A DNA stretch of 64,000 bases from Eubacterium sp. CAG:274 (GCA_000432155.1 FR888497.1:19404-83403), one strand, 5' to 3'; counted from the stretch's first letter, positions 25,553 to 34,790 are shown. Translations and numbers: made by a program. The notes: generated from the letters alone by a model not told the origin.

Positions 25553-25581
25553 TTTACAAATAAGTCGTTGTGTGATAAAAT
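25553..25581 (+). promoter_or_regulatory. Promoter of the MarR-family gene
   Basis: TTTACA (25553-25558), a 17-base spacer ending in TGA, and TAAAAT (25576-25581). It begins only a few bases after the potD terminator. Confidence 0.55.
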
Positions 25582-25617
25582 ATTGTCAATGAATAAAACA
25601 CTTAAGGTGATGATTAT

Positions 25618-26067
25618 ATGAAGGAATTACTAATTACTTATTTGACCTATGCGGCTCATCAAGTTCAGGTTGAATTTGAAAAAAGACTTAAAAATTATGG
25701 TTGTAGTTGGCCACAGGCATTAACAATAGGATTTATTAAAAAGTTTAGTGAGAAAAACAAAACTGTAAATCAAAAAGATATTGCAGAAGCATATGGCATA
25801 AAAGGACCATCTGTTACAAGTCTTATTAAAACTATGGAAAAGAATGGGTTTATTACTAGGGTTAAAAACAAAAACGATGCTCGTAGCTATGATGTTTTTT
25901 TGACGGAAAAGGGTGAAGAGGTTTTTCATCAAGTAAAAAAAGCTTTTTTTGAATATGATGGAGAATTTAGCAAAAAACTTTCAGATGAAGATAAAAAAGA
26001 ATTTCTGAGATTGATGAAAATTGTTACAGAAAATCCACCACCGGATTCAATGAAAATAGATAGATAA
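25618..26067 (+). CDS. MarR-family transcriptional regulator
   Basis: A 149-residue winged-helix repressor-type protein. The recognition helix region is QKDIAEAYGIKGPSVTSLIKTMEKNGFI, followed by the wing TRVKNKNDARSYDVFLTEKGEEV with the conserved Asp-x-Arg. MarR proteins bind palindromic operators as dimers and often respond to phenolics, oxidants or drugs. No effector or target is evident; its neighbours are a polyamine importer upstream (same strand, separated by a terminator) and comF downstream (convergent). AAGGTGATG serves as ribosome binding site. Confidence 0.9.
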   Translation: MKELLITYLTYAAHQVQVEFEKRLKNYGCSWPQALTIGFIKKFSEKNKTVNQKDIAEAYGIKGPSVTSLIKTMEKNGFITRVKNKNDARSYDVFLTEKGEEVFHQVKKAFFEYDGEFSKKLSDEDKKEFLRLMKIVTENPPPDSMKIDR

Positions 26068-26081
26068 ATTTGATTCAATAT

Positions 26082-26119
26082 AAAAAGGCTGTTTTGAAAA
26101 AATCAAAACAACCTTTTTT
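26082..26119. terminator. Bidirectional terminator between marR-type gene and comF
   Basis: Arms AAAAAGGCTGTTTTGA and TCAAAACAACCTTTTTT pair with a single bulge; both strands have T-rich tails. It lies between convergent genes. Confidence 0.82.
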
Positions 26120-26124
26120 GTTTT

Positions 26125-26865
26125 TTATTTAGTTTCTATTTTAGCGGAAAGAGATAAAAAATCAACCTTAAATGCATCGGCTTTTTTCAGTACTTTACAA
26201 CATTCATTTATAGTTGTGCCGGTTGTGAAAATGTCATCTACAATTAAAATACTTTTGTTTTTTATATCTATATTATCTATTAACGAAAAAGCATTTTTAA
26301 TATTTGTAACTCTTTCCTTTTTGCTTAAAGCATTTTGAGGCTTAGTGTTTACAGTCCTTTTTAATATAGTACAGTAGGGAATATTAATTTGTTCAGAAAT
26401 ATATTCGGCTAATAATTCAGCCTGATTGTAACCCCTAACTTTTAATTTTTTCTTATGTATAGGAACAGCAGTAATATAATCATAACTTTCCATAATGTAC
26501 TCAAAATAATATTCCGTCATTTTAGAACCCAAATATGTGTAATACAAAGCCATATTTTTGAATTTAAAATTTAGAATAGTATTTCTTACAGCACCAGCAT
26601 ATGGATAAACACAATAACCTTTTTCGAAGTATATTTTTTCACTTTTACAAATGCTACATTCGCCAGTATTATCTATAGGTCTATCACAAGTTATGCAACG
26701 ATTGCCTCTATAAGGATTAAAATCTTTAGCACAATTGTCACATAACTCTATTTTTGTATTATAATTTAGCAGAGTATTGCAACTCATACAGGTTTTGGGA
26801 TAAATAAATGTAAGAAGGAAATTTAAAATTTTCATTTTTGGTAGATATTTCAATCTTAAATTCAT
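26125..26865 (-). CDS. ComF-family phosphoribosyltransferase-like protein
   Basis: Related to ComFC of the DNA-uptake system, although genes of this family occur in many bacteria not known to be competent. An N-terminal zinc-ribbon region has paired cysteines (CMSC, CDNC, CITC, CSIC). The C-terminal half is a phosphoribosyltransferase-like fold with the PRPP motif SILIVDDIFTTGTTI. I chose the ATG at 26865, 7 bases after GAGG; a TTG four codons earlier overlaps that ribosome binding site. It lies 18 bases downstream of the methyltransferase gene on the same strand, so they probably share a transcript. No comFA helicase is present here. Confidence 0.87.
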   Translation of the reverse strand: MNLRLKYLPKMKILNFLLTFIYPKTCMSCNTLLNYNTKIELCDNCAKDFNPYRGNRCITCDRPIDNTGECSICKSEKIYFEKGYCVYPYAGAVRNTILNFKFKNMALYYTYLGSKMTEYYFEYIMESYDYITAVPIHKKKLKVRGYNQAELLAEYISEQINIPYCTILKRTVNTKPQNALSKKERVTNIKNAFSLIDNIDIKNKSILIVDDIFTTGTTINECCKVLKKADAFKVDFLSLSAKIETK

Positions 26866-26883
26866 AATTAACCTCAAAAATTA

Positions 26884-28023
26884 TTACTTTTTCTTTGGTG
26901 GTCTTTCTCCATAGAATTGATAATAGTCAGTTTTTACATTACCATTAAAAAGTTTTCTCTTTTTATCAGCTCGTCTACCATATAATTTCTCAAAACCCTC
27001 ATGAGATGTGATAAAGTAAGTAGACCAAGTTTTGTTGTGGTTAAATAACTTGCCCATATCTCTATAAAGTCTTTCAACATCGTTAAGATTACCCATTCTT
27101 TCAGCATAAGGAGGGTTTGATATACATACGCCATAGTTGCAAGGCAATTTTAACTTATTAAATGGTATTTGAGCAAATTTTATACAATCTCCAACACCGG
27201 CATTATTTGCATTTTCCATAGACATTTTAACTGCATTTGCGTTTATGTCAGAACCATATATCTTAGGCTGAAAATCTTGCTTAATAGCTAATCTAGCTTC
27301 TTTTCTTTCTTTTTTCCAAAGTTCTTTGTCTATAAAATCCCATTTTTCTGCTGCAAAGTGACGCATAAGGCCAGGGGCGATATTTTTTGCTATAAGAGCA
27401 GCTTCAATAGCTATTGTACCAGAACCACAACAAGGGTCTAAAAGTACTCTGTCAGGTTTCCAATAACTAAGCATGATAAGAGCAGCTGCCATAGTTTCCT
27501 TTAAAGGTGCCATTACCTGCTGTACTCTGTATCCTCTTTTGTGAAGGGAAGGTCCAGAAGTGTTAAGTGTTACAGTTACAGTATCTTTAAGCAAAGCAAC
27601 CTGTATAGTATATTCATCGCCGTCTTTAGGAAAATGGGCAATTTTATATTTTCTTTGCATAGCTTTAATTACAGCTTTTTCAGAAATAGACTGACAAGCA
27701 GGTACACTAGAAAGCTGTGATTTAAAAGATTTACCTGTTACTATAAATTTGGCGTTCTCTGGCATAAGATTTTCCCATTTAATTGAGTTTACACCTTGAA
27801 ATAAATCTTCAAAAGTTATTGCCTTAAATCTATTAAGTACAATTAAAATTTTATCTGCTGTTCTAAGCCATAAATTAGCTTTTACAACATCTTCAGCAGT
27901 TCCAGAAAATTCAACATAACCGTCAGATACAGTAATATCTTCAAAACCTAAATCAGTAATTTCTCTTTTTGCAACAGCCTCTAAACCGAAAGTGGTTGTT
28001 GCCATAATCCTGAATTTTTCCAT
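26884..28023 (-). CDS. THUMP-domain class I SAM-dependent RNA methyltransferase (RlmL/YpsC type)
   Basis: 379 residues. The N-terminal THUMP region (ATTTFGLEAVAKREITDLGF) binds RNA. The C-terminal methyltransferase core has the SAM loop LLDPCCGSGTIAIEAALIA, an acidic residue after IYGSDINANAVKMS, and the catalytic NPPY in CISNPPYAERMG, typical of N2-guanine methylation. It resembles the N-terminal enzyme of E. coli RlmL and Bacillus YpsC, which act on 23S rRNA. The target base in this organism is inferred only. It has its own promoter upstream. Confidence 0.9.
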   Translation of the reverse strand: MEKFRIMATTTFGLEAVAKREITDLGFEDITVSDGYVEFSGTAEDVVKANLWLRTADKILIVLNRFKAITFEDLFQGVNSIKWENLMPENAKFIVTGKSFKSQLSSVPACQSISEKAVIKAMQRKYKIAHFPKDGDEYTIQVALLKDTVTVTLNTSGPSLHKRGYRVQQVMAPLKETMAAALIMLSYWKPDRVLLDPCCGSGTIAIEAALIAKNIAPGLMRHFAAEKWDFIDKELWKKERKEARLAIKQDFQPKIYGSDINANAVKMSMENANNAGVGDCIKFAQIPFNKLKLPCNYGVCISNPPYAERMGNLNDVERLYRDMGKLFNHNKTWSTYFITSHEGFEKLYGRRADKKRKLFNGNVKTDYYQFYGERPPKKK

Positions 28024-28055
28024 ATTTTATCTCCTAAAGTAATTATTATGGACTA

Positions 28056-28084
28056 ATATTAACATTTTTTTATTAAAATTTCAA
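28056..28084 (-). promoter_or_regulatory. Promoter of the rRNA methyltransferase-comF unit
   Basis: On the minus strand TTGAAA (plus 28079-28084), a 17-base spacer, TAATAT (28056-28061). It is back to back with the tgt promoter, the two -35 boxes being 6 bases apart. Confidence 0.6.
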
Positions 28085-28090
28085 ATATAT

Positions 28091-28119
28091 TTGCTATAAT
28101 TCAAAAAATATTGTATACT
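28091..28119 (+). promoter_or_regulatory. Promoter of tgt
   Basis: TTGCTA (28091-28096), a 17-base spacer and TATACT (28114-28119), 37 bases before the tgt ATG. Confidence 0.65.
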
Positions 28120-28155
28120 AAAGCAAAAGCAAATTTTTTTAATGAGGTTATTTGT

Positions 28156-29292
28156 ATGTATAAATTATTAAAGACAGAAGGACGAGCGAAGCGTGGCGAA
28201 TTTCATACAGTTCATGGAACTATACAGACACCAGTTTTTATGAATGTAGGAACTGCTGCTGCTATTAAAGGTGCGGTTTCAACTGAAGACTTAAACAATA
28301 TTAAGTGTCAGGTTGAACTTTCTAATACTTATCATCTTCATTTAAGACCAGGAGATGAGGTTGTTAAAAAACTTGGTGGACTTCACAAGTTTATGGTGTG
28401 GGATAAGCCTATATTAACTGATTCAGGTGGATTTCAGGTTTTTTCACTTACTACTCTCAGAAAAATAAAAGAAGAGGGTGTTTACTTTAATTCTCACATT
28501 GATGGCAGAAAGATTTTTATGGGGCCAGAAGAAAGTATGACAATTCAGTCAAATTTAGCATCTACTATTGCTATGGCTTTTGATGAATGTCCACCACATC
28601 CTGCTACAAGAGAATATATGCAGAATTCTGTAGATAGAACTACAAGATGGCTGGAAAGATGTAAAAAGAAACTTGACCAGCTTAATAGTATGGAAGATAC
28701 TATTAATAAACAACAGATGCTCTTTGGTATTAATCAGGGTGGTACATTCCACGATATAAGAATTGAACATGCAAAGAGAATAAGCGAACTTGATTTACCA
28801 GGTTATGCAGTAGGTGGACTTGCAGTAGGTGAAAGTCACGAGGCTATGTATGAAGTTCTTGAAAAGGTTGTACCATATCTTCCACAAAATAAGCCAACAT
28901 ATCTTATGGGTGTTGGTACACCAGCAAATATATTGGAATCTGTTGACAGAGGTATTGATTTCTTTGATTGTGTTCTTCCAGCTAGAAATGGTAGACATGG
29001 TAATGTGTATACTAACAGGGGTAAATTGAATTTGTTGAATAAACAATATGAGTTAGATGATACACCTATTGCAGATGATTGCCATTGCCCAGTATGTCAG
29101 AGATATACTAAGGCATATATCAGACATTTGTTTAAGGCTAAAGAAATGTTGGCAATGCGTCTTTGTGTAATGCACAATTTATACTTCTTCAATAATATGA
29201 TGGAAGAAATCAGAAATGCTCTTGATAATGGCGAATTTGCTAAGTATAAAGAAATGAGATTAAATGGGTTTATGGAATTTGACAAAAAATAA
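28156..29292 (+). CDS. tgt: Queuine tRNA-ribosyltransferase
   Basis: Exchanges guanine at tRNA position 34 for the queuosine precursor preQ1 in tRNAs with GUN anticodons. Signature stretches include PILTDSGGFQVFSL with the substrate-binding Asp, DECPPHPATREY, GYAVGGLAVGE, and the nucleophile Asp in DRGIDFFDCVLPARNGRHG. The zinc site is CHCPVCQ with later Cys and His in RLCVMHN. Start at 28156 (MYKLLKTEGRAKRGEF) is supported by GAGG 8 bases upstream and lies downstream of the promoter's start point. Length 378 residues is standard. Confidence 0.96.
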   Translation: MYKLLKTEGRAKRGEFHTVHGTIQTPVFMNVGTAAAIKGAVSTEDLNNIKCQVELSNTYHLHLRPGDEVVKKLGGLHKFMVWDKPILTDSGGFQVFSLTTLRKIKEEGVYFNSHIDGRKIFMGPEESMTIQSNLASTIAMAFDECPPHPATREYMQNSVDRTTRWLERCKKKLDQLNSMEDTINKQQMLFGINQGGTFHDIRIEHAKRISELDLPGYAVGGLAVGESHEAMYEVLEKVVPYLPQNKPTYLMGVGTPANILESVDRGIDFFDCVLPARNGRHGNVYTNRGKLNLLNKQYELDDTPIADDCHCPVCQRYTKAYIRHLFKAKEMLAMRLCVMHNLYFFNNMMEEIRNALDNGEFAKYKEMRLNGFMEFDKK

Positions 29293-29348
29293 TTTTTTTT
29301 GTAAAATATAAAAATAAATAATTAATATACAGCGAAAGGGAGAGTCTA

Positions 29349-32300
29349 ATGGCTGAGATTAAAAGAATTTATGTAGAAAAAAAAGAAGGTTGTAACATTG
29401 AAGCAAGTCAGTTACTTGCTGATATTAAAGAAAACTTAGGTTTAACAAATTTAACTGGTCTTAGAATTTTAAACAGATATGATGTTGAAGATATAGCTGA
29501 TGATGTTTTTGAAGCAGCATCAAAGACTATTTTCTCAGAACCACCTGTTGATTATATTTACAACGAAACCTTTGAAATGGCAGAAGACGAAACAGCATTT
29601 AGTATGGAATATCTTCCAGGTCAGTATGACCAGAGAGCCGATTCTGCTATGCAGTGTATTCAGATTATATCTGGAGATGACAAGGCTGTTGTTGCTTCAG
29701 CTAAAACATATGTTTTAAAAGGTAAATTATCTACAGAAGATGTTGAAAAAATTAAGCATTACTGTATTAACCCAGTAGACTCTCGTGAAGCTAGTATGGA
29801 GAAGCCTGCTACACTTAAAATGGACCTTACAATTCCAACTACAGTTGAAACTATTGATGGTTTTGTTGATATGGACGAAAAGGCACTTCTTGATTACAGA
29901 AAGTCTTTAGGTCTTGCTATGAGTGAGGCAGATATTATATTCTGTCAGAAATATTTTAGGGATACAGAAAAGAGAAATCCTACAATTACAGAAATCAGAG
30001 TAATTGATACATATTGGTCAGACCATTGTAGACATACAACTTTTGCGACTCATATTAACGATGTAACATTTGAAGATGGTAAATATAAAAATGTTGTAGA
30101 AAATGTTTACAAGATGTATCTTGACGAAAAGAAATCTCTTGGTAGGGAACAGAAGCCTGTTTGTTTAATGGATATTGCTACAACAGGTATGAGAGCTTTA
30201 AGAGCACAGGGCAAGTTAGATAATTTTGATGAGTCAGAAGAAATTAATGCTTGTAGTATTGTAGTTCCAGTTGATGTTGATGGTGTTGAAGAAGATTGGC
30301 TTGTAATGTTCAAGAATGAAACTCATAACCACCCAACAGAAATTGAACCTTTTGGTGGTGCTGCAACTTGTCTTGGTGGTGCTATTAGAGATCCACTTTC
30401 AGGTAGAAGTTATGTATATCAGGCAATGAGAGTAACAGGTGCTGGCGACCCAACTGTTCCAGTAGCTGATACTTTACAGGGTAAACTTCCTCAGAGAAAG
30501 ATTGTTACATCTGCAGCTCATGGTTATAGCTCTTATGGTAACCAGATCGGTCTTGCAACTGGTCAGGTAGCTGAAATCTATGATGAAGGTTATGTAGCAA
30601 AGAGAATGGAAATTGGTGCAGTTATTGCTGCAGCTAAGAAAGAAAATGTAATAAGAGAACGCCCAGATGCTGGGGATATTATTATTCTTACTGGTGGCCG
30701 CACAGGTCGTGACGGTTGTGGTGGTGCAACTGGTTCTTCTAAGGAACACAATGAGGACTCTATCCTTACTTGTGGTGCAGAAGTACAGAAAGGTAATGCA
30801 CCTACAGAAAGAAAGTTACAGAGATTATTTAGAAATCCAGAAGTAAGTAAGATGATTAGACGCTGTAATGACTTTGGTGCAGGTGGTGTATCTGTTGCCA
30901 TTGGCGAACTTGCAGATGGTCTTGAAATTAATCTTGACTTAGTTCCAAAGAAATATGAAGGCCTTGACGGTACAGAACTTGCTATTTCAGAATCTCAGGA
31001 AAGAATGGCAGTTGTTGTAAAGGCTGATAAGGCTGATAGCTTTATTAAGTATGCTAATGAAGAAAACCTTGAGGCTACAGTTGTAGCAAAGGTTACAGAT
31101 GATAGAAGATTAAAGATGTTCTGGAATGGAAATGATATTGTAAACATTTCAAGAGATTTCCTTGATACAAACGGTGCTGTTCAGAATACAGATATTTATG
31201 TTGAAGAACCAGCAAATAAGCCGGAAAAGATTGAAAACAAGGCTGATTTAAAGGCTCAATGGCTTGAAAATCTTTCACAGCTTAATGTAGCTTGTCAGAA
31301 GGGTCTTGTTGAAAGATTTGACTCTACAATTGGTGCTGGTACAATTCTTATGCCTTTTGGTGGTAAGAATCAGATGACTCCTGCTGAAGTTATGGCAGCA
31401 AAAATTCCTTTATTAAAGGGCGAAACAACTACAGGTACTTTAATGAGTTATGGCTATAATCCTACTGTAGCAAAATGGAGTCCTTTCCATAGTGCAGTTT
31501 ATGCAGTTGTTGAATCTGTAGCTAAAATTGTAGCTGGTGGTGGCGATTACGATAGTGTAAGACTTACTTTCCAGGAATATTTTGAAAGACTTGGTGAAGA
31601 TTCTCACAGATGGGGCAAGCCATTTAGTGCTTTACTTGGTGCTTATCTTGCACAGATTGAACTTGGTACAGCTGCTATTGGTGGTAAAGACAGTATGTCT
31701 GGTACATTTAAGGATTTAGATGTTCCTCCAACACTTGTATCTTTTGCTGTTGACCCAGTAAAGATGTACAATGTTATTTCACCAGAATTTAAAAATGCAG
31801 GCAATACAATTGTTAAGGTTAGCGTTTCTTATGATGAAAACGATTTACCAGTATTTGATGAACTTAAAAAGAATTTTGTTAAGATTAGTGAACTTGTAAA
31901 AGAAAGTAAGATTGTTTCTGCTGCTACAATTGGTGTTGGTGGTATTGCTGCTGCTGTTACTAAGATGGCTTTTGGTAACGATATAGGTGCAGTAATTAAT
32001 GAAGAAGATTTATTCAACTATAACTATGGTAGCTTTGTTCTTGAATTAGCTTGCGATAAGGCAGAAGCTGAAAAGCTTTTTGCTGGTTATAATTTTGCAG
32101 TTATTGGTAATACTACTTCAGAAAAGAGTATTGTGGCTAATGGTGTTACTATTGACCTTGATGAAGCACTTAATGTATGGATTAAGCCTCTTGAAAAGAT
32201 ATTCCCAACAAAGTATCTTGAAGAAGTAAAGAAGGCTGACATTGAAATTAAACCATTTAATGTTGTTGAAAAGAAATTCTCAGGCAAGGGCATAGCAGCT

Positions 32301-33095
32301 CCTAGAGTTCTTATACCTGTATTCCCTGGCAATAACTGTGAATACGATACAAAGAGAGCTTTTGAAAAGGCTGGTGCGGTTGCAGATACTTTAGTAGTTA
32401 CAAACCTTAAAACACAATGGCTTGAAGAATCTATTGATAAGATGGTTGATATGATTCATAATAGTCAGATTATCATGATTCCTGGTGGTTTTAGTGCTGG
32501 TGATGAACCAGAGGGTTCTGGTAAGTTTATTGCTGCTGTATTTAGAAATCCAAAGGTTAAAGAAGCTGTTATGGATTTACTTAAAAACAGAGATGGTCTT
32601 ATGCTCGGTATTTGTAATGGTTTCCAGGCTCTTATTAAGCTCGGTCTTGTACCATTTGGCGAAATTAGAGATATGGAAGAAAATAGTCCAACTCTTACAT
32701 TTAACACTATTGGTAGACATATTTCTTGCCTTGCTGATACTAAGATTGTTTCTAACAAGTCACCATGGCTTTGGAATAGTAATGTAGGCGATATTCATAA
32801 GGTTGCCTTCTCTCATGGCGAAGGTAGATTTATGGCTGATGAAGCAGTTATTAAGGCTTTAGCTGAAAATAATCAGATTGCAACTCAGTATGTTGACCCT
32901 AATGGAAATCCTACATTTGATATTAGATATAATCCTAATGGTTCATTATATGCTATTGAAGGTATTACAAGTCCAGATGGTAGAGTATTAGGTAAGATGG
33001 GCCATTCAGAAAGAATGGGCAATGGAGTATTTAAGAATGTTCCTGGCGAAAAGGACCAGAAGATATTCCTTTCAGGTGTTCAGTATTTTAAGTAA
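29349..33095 (+). CDS. purL: Phosphoribosylformylglycinamidine synthase, single-chain
   Basis: The fourth step of purine synthesis: converts FGAR to FGAM using ATP and glutamine. This is the long clostridial/bacteroidal form (1248 residues) with all activities in one chain: an N-terminal PurS-like region, two ATP-grasp-like synthase halves (TYWSDHCRHTTF, FKNETHNHPTEIEPFGGAATC, GGKDSMSGTF), and a C-terminal glutaminase with nucleophile Cys in LGICNGFQAL and His in FSHGEGRF. It starts 56 bases after tgt with GAAAGGGAG as ribosome binding site. It is distant from purH and no purine riboswitch is seen before it. Confidence 0.96.
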   Translation: MAEIKRIYVEKKEGCNIEASQLLADIKENLGLTNLTGLRILNRYDVEDIADDVFEAASKTIFSEPPVDYIYNETFEMAEDETAFSMEYLPGQYDQRADSAMQCIQIISGDDKAVVASAKTYVLKGKLSTEDVEKIKHYCINPVDSREASMEKPATLKMDLTIPTTVETIDGFVDMDEKALLDYRKSLGLAMSEADIIFCQKYFRDTEKRNPTITEIRVIDTYWSDHCRHTTFATHINDVTFEDGKYKNVVENVYKMYLDEKKSLGREQKPVCLMDIATTGMRALRAQGKLDNFDESEEINACSIVVPVDVDGVEEDWLVMFKNETHNHPTEIEPFGGAATCLGGAIRDPLSGRSYVYQAMRVTGAGDPTVPVADTLQGKLPQRKIVTSAAHGYSSYGNQIGLATGQVAEIYDEGYVAKRMEIGAVIAAAKKENVIRERPDAGDIIILTGGRTGRDGCGGATGSSKEHNEDSILTCGAEVQKGNAPTERKLQRLFRNPEVSKMIRRCNDFGAGGVSVAIGELADGLEINLDLVPKKYEGLDGTELAISESQERMAVVVKADKADSFIKYANEENLEATVVAKVTDDRRLKMFWNGNDIVNISRDFLDTNGAVQNTDIYVEEPANKPEKIENKADLKAQWLENLSQLNVACQKGLVERFDSTIGAGTILMPFGGKNQMTPAEVMAAKIPLLKGETTTGTLMSYGYNPTVAKWSPFHSAVYAVVESVAKIVAGGGDYDSVRLTFQEYFERLGEDSHRWGKPFSALLGAYLAQIELGTAAIGGKDSMSGTFKDLDVPPTLVSFAVDPVKMYNVISPEFKNAGNTIVKVSVSYDENDLPVFDELKKNFVKISELVKESKIVSAATIGVGGIAAAVTKMAFGNDIGAVINEEDLFNYNYGSFVLELACDKAEAEKLFAGYNFAVIGNTTSEKSIVANGVTIDLDEALNVWIKPLEKIFPTKYLEEVKKADIEIKPFNVVEKKFSGKGIAAPRVLIPVFPGNNCEYDTKRAFEKAGAVADTLVVTNLKTQWLEESIDKMVDMIHNSQIIMIPGGFSAGDEPEGSGKFIAAVFRNPKVKEAVMDLLKNRDGLMLGICNGFQALIKLGLVPFGEIRDMEENSPTLTFNTIGRHISCLADTKIVSNKSPWLWNSNVGDIHKVAFSHGEGRFMADEAVIKALAENNQIATQYVDPNGNPTFDIRYNPNGSLYAIEGITSPDGRVLGKMGHSERMGNGVFKNVPGEKDQKIFLSGVQYFK

Positions 33096-33111
33096 AATTA
33101 GTGTAGTACCG

Positions 33112-33142
33112 GTAAGTAGCAAGTAAACTCTTGCTACTTGCT
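33112..33142 (+). other. Hairpin after purL without a T run
   Basis: AAGTAGCAAG-TAAACT-CTTGCTACTT is a 10-bp perfect stem with a 6-base loop, 17 bases past the purL stop. No T run follows, so it may act in mRNA stability or with Rho instead of as a classical terminator. Confidence 0.5.
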
Positions 33143-33205
33143 GATGTTATGTTAAAAATTAACAAAATATTGTTATATATTTTTATTATAATTGGAGGTA
33201 TTGTT

Positions 33206-33322
33206 ATGAAAGTTGTAAGTCTTGTTGTGAGTAGTTTAGCTTTATTGATAAGTGCTGCTGGATTAGCTATATCTATTGTGTCACTTGTGCATAAAAGTGA
33301 AAAAAACAGTCATATTTTGTAA
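33206..33322 (+). CDS. Small single-pass membrane protein, 38 residues
   Basis: A short coding sequence between purL and gap. TTGGAGG ends 7 bases before the ATG, an excellent ribosome binding site, and the protein (MKVVSLVVSSLALLISAAG followed by LAISIVSLVHKSEKNSHIL) is one hydrophobic helix with a short basic, hydrophilic tail. An upstream ATG in frame at 33131 exists but lacks a ribosome binding site. I do not recognise a family and give no function. The strong ribosome binding site and clean membrane profile argue that it is translated. Confidence 0.55.
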   Translation: MKVVSLVVSSLALLISAAGLAISIVSLVHKSEKNSHIL

Positions 33323-33350
33323 AAAAAGTATTTTAAAATAAAAATGATTG

Positions 33351-33359
33351 TGATATAAT
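33351..33359 (+). promoter_or_regulatory. Extended -10 promoter of gap
   Basis: TGATATAAT, a perfect TATAAT with the TG extension, about 100 bases before the gap ATG. The -35 position is weak (TTTTAA at 17 bases). The leader of about 95 bases is AT-rich. Confidence 0.6.
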
Positions 33360-33460
33360 ACATTTAAGTTAGGTTGTTATTTGGTATGATGGATTGTAAT
33401 AGTTTGTTATATTTATAACAATAACTATAAATTTTTTTAATATTTCAGGAGGAATTTAAA

Positions 33461-34468
33461 ATGGTTAAAGTTGCTATTAATGGTTTTGGTCGTATTGGTA
33501 GACTTGCTTTCAGACAGATGTTCGCTGCTGAAGGTTACGAAGTTGTTGCTATCAACGATTTAACTGCACCTAGAGTATTAGCTCACTTATTAAAGTACGA
33601 TTCAACTCAGGGTAAGTTTGATGGTACTGTAGAAGCAAAGGAATCTTCTATCGTTGTTAACGGTAAGGAAATTGAAATCTACAAGGAAGCTGATGCTTCT
33701 AAGCTTCCATGGGGCGACTTAGATGTTGATGTTGTACTTGAATGTACTGGTTTCTACACTTCTAAGGAAAAGGCTTCTGCTCACATCACTGCTGGTGCAA
33801 AGAAGGTTGTTATTTCTGCTCCTGCTGGTAACGATTTACCAACAATCGTTTACAGCGTAAACGAAAATACATTAACAGCTGATGACAAGATTATTTCTGC
33901 TGCTTCTTGTACTACTAACTGCTTAGCACCTATGGCTAAGGCTCTTAACGAATTTGCTCCAATTCAGGCTGGTATCATGACTACTATTCATGCTTACACT
34001 GGTGACCAGATGACTCTTGATGGTCCACAGAGAAAGGGCGATTTAAGAAGATCAAGAGCTGCTGCAGTTAATATCGTTCCTAACTCAACTGGTGCTGCTA
34101 AGGCTATCGGTTTAGTTATTCCAGAACTTAACGGTAAGTTAATTGGTTCTGCTCAGAGAGTTCCAGTTCCAACTGGTTCTACTACTATCCTTACTGCTGT
34201 TGTTAAGGGTACTGATGTAACTGTTGAAGGTATCAACGCTGCTATGAAGGCTGCTCAGTCTGATTCTTTCGGTTACAATGAAGATGAAATCGTTTCTTCT
34301 GATATCGTTGGTATCACTTACGGTTCATTATTCGATGCAACTCAGACAATGGTTAACAAGGTTGCTGACGATTTATACGAAGTTCAGGTTGTTTCTTGGT
34401 ATGATAACGAAAACTCATACACTAGCCAGATGGTTAGAACAATCAAGTTCTTTGCTGAATTAAACTAA
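33461..34468 (+). CDS. gap: Glyceraldehyde-3-phosphate dehydrogenase
   Basis: The glycolytic NAD-dependent dehydrogenase. It has the Rossmann start VKVAINGFGRIGRLAFRQM, the catalytic Cys in SAASCTTNCLAP, the catalytic His in IHAYTGDQ, and the C-terminal SWYDNENSYTSQMVRT. Length 335 residues is normal. AGGAGGAA precedes the ATG. Codon choice differs from neighbouring genes: it favours AAC, TTC, ATC, TAC and GCT, the mark of a very highly expressed gene. It has its own promoter and a strong terminator, so no glycolytic operon (pgk, tpi) is attached here. Confidence 0.98.
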   Translation: MVKVAINGFGRIGRLAFRQMFAAEGYEVVAINDLTAPRVLAHLLKYDSTQGKFDGTVEAKESSIVVNGKEIEIYKEADASKLPWGDLDVDVVLECTGFYTSKEKASAHITAGAKKVVISAPAGNDLPTIVYSVNENTLTADDKIISAASCTTNCLAPMAKALNEFAPIQAGIMTTIHAYTGDQMTLDGPQRKGDLRRSRAAAVNIVPNSTGAAKAIGLVIPELNGKLIGSAQRVPVPTGSTTILTAVVKGTDVTVEGINAAMKAAQSDSFGYNEDEIVSSDIVGITYGSLFDATQTMVNKVADDLYEVQVVSWYDNENSYTSQMVRTIKFFAELN

Positions 34469-34490
34469 TTTAAGTTATATAATATGACTA

Positions 34491-34520
34491 AAAAAGGCAC
34501 ACATTTATGTGTGCCTTTTT
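34491..34520 (+). terminator. Terminator of gap
   Basis: AAAAAGGCACACAT / ATGTGTGCCTTTTT, a 14-bp perfect stem with the T run forming part of the 3' arm. Confidence 0.9.
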
Positions 34521-34738
34521 GTGTTGTAAAAATAATCAAAACCTTGCGTTATATATAGAAGTAAAATGGGCTCTATACTTTACTTGGGGGTAAAGTAAAA
34601 AAGATAGTTATAGAAAATAAAATTCAATACAGCTATTGAATAGAAATTTCAGACTTATTTTTAATTGATTTATAATGTTTTTAAATTATAATTTATTTAC
34701 TGACAAGTATAAATTAATATAATAAACAAATAATAAAA
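34521..34738. other. Gene-free interval between gap and the CBS-ACT gene
   Basis: AT-rich stretch of about 220 bases with no supported coding sequence. It contains one perfect 8-bp hairpin, TACTTTAC-TTGGGG-GTAAAGTA at 34576-34597, followed by AAAAAAG. I see nothing else in it. Confidence 0.5.
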
Positions 34739-34776
34739 GGGTAGCATTTACATAAGTAAATGCTACCCACAAATTT
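34731..34776. terminator. Terminator of the CBS-ACT gene
   Basis: A perfect 13-bp stem GGGTAGCATTTAC / GTAAATGCTACCC with loop ATAA. On the minus strand it is followed by TTTTATTATT, closing the CBS-ACT gene. A T run also follows on the plus strand. Confidence 0.88.
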
Positions 34777-34790
34777 TTTGATTATAGAAT

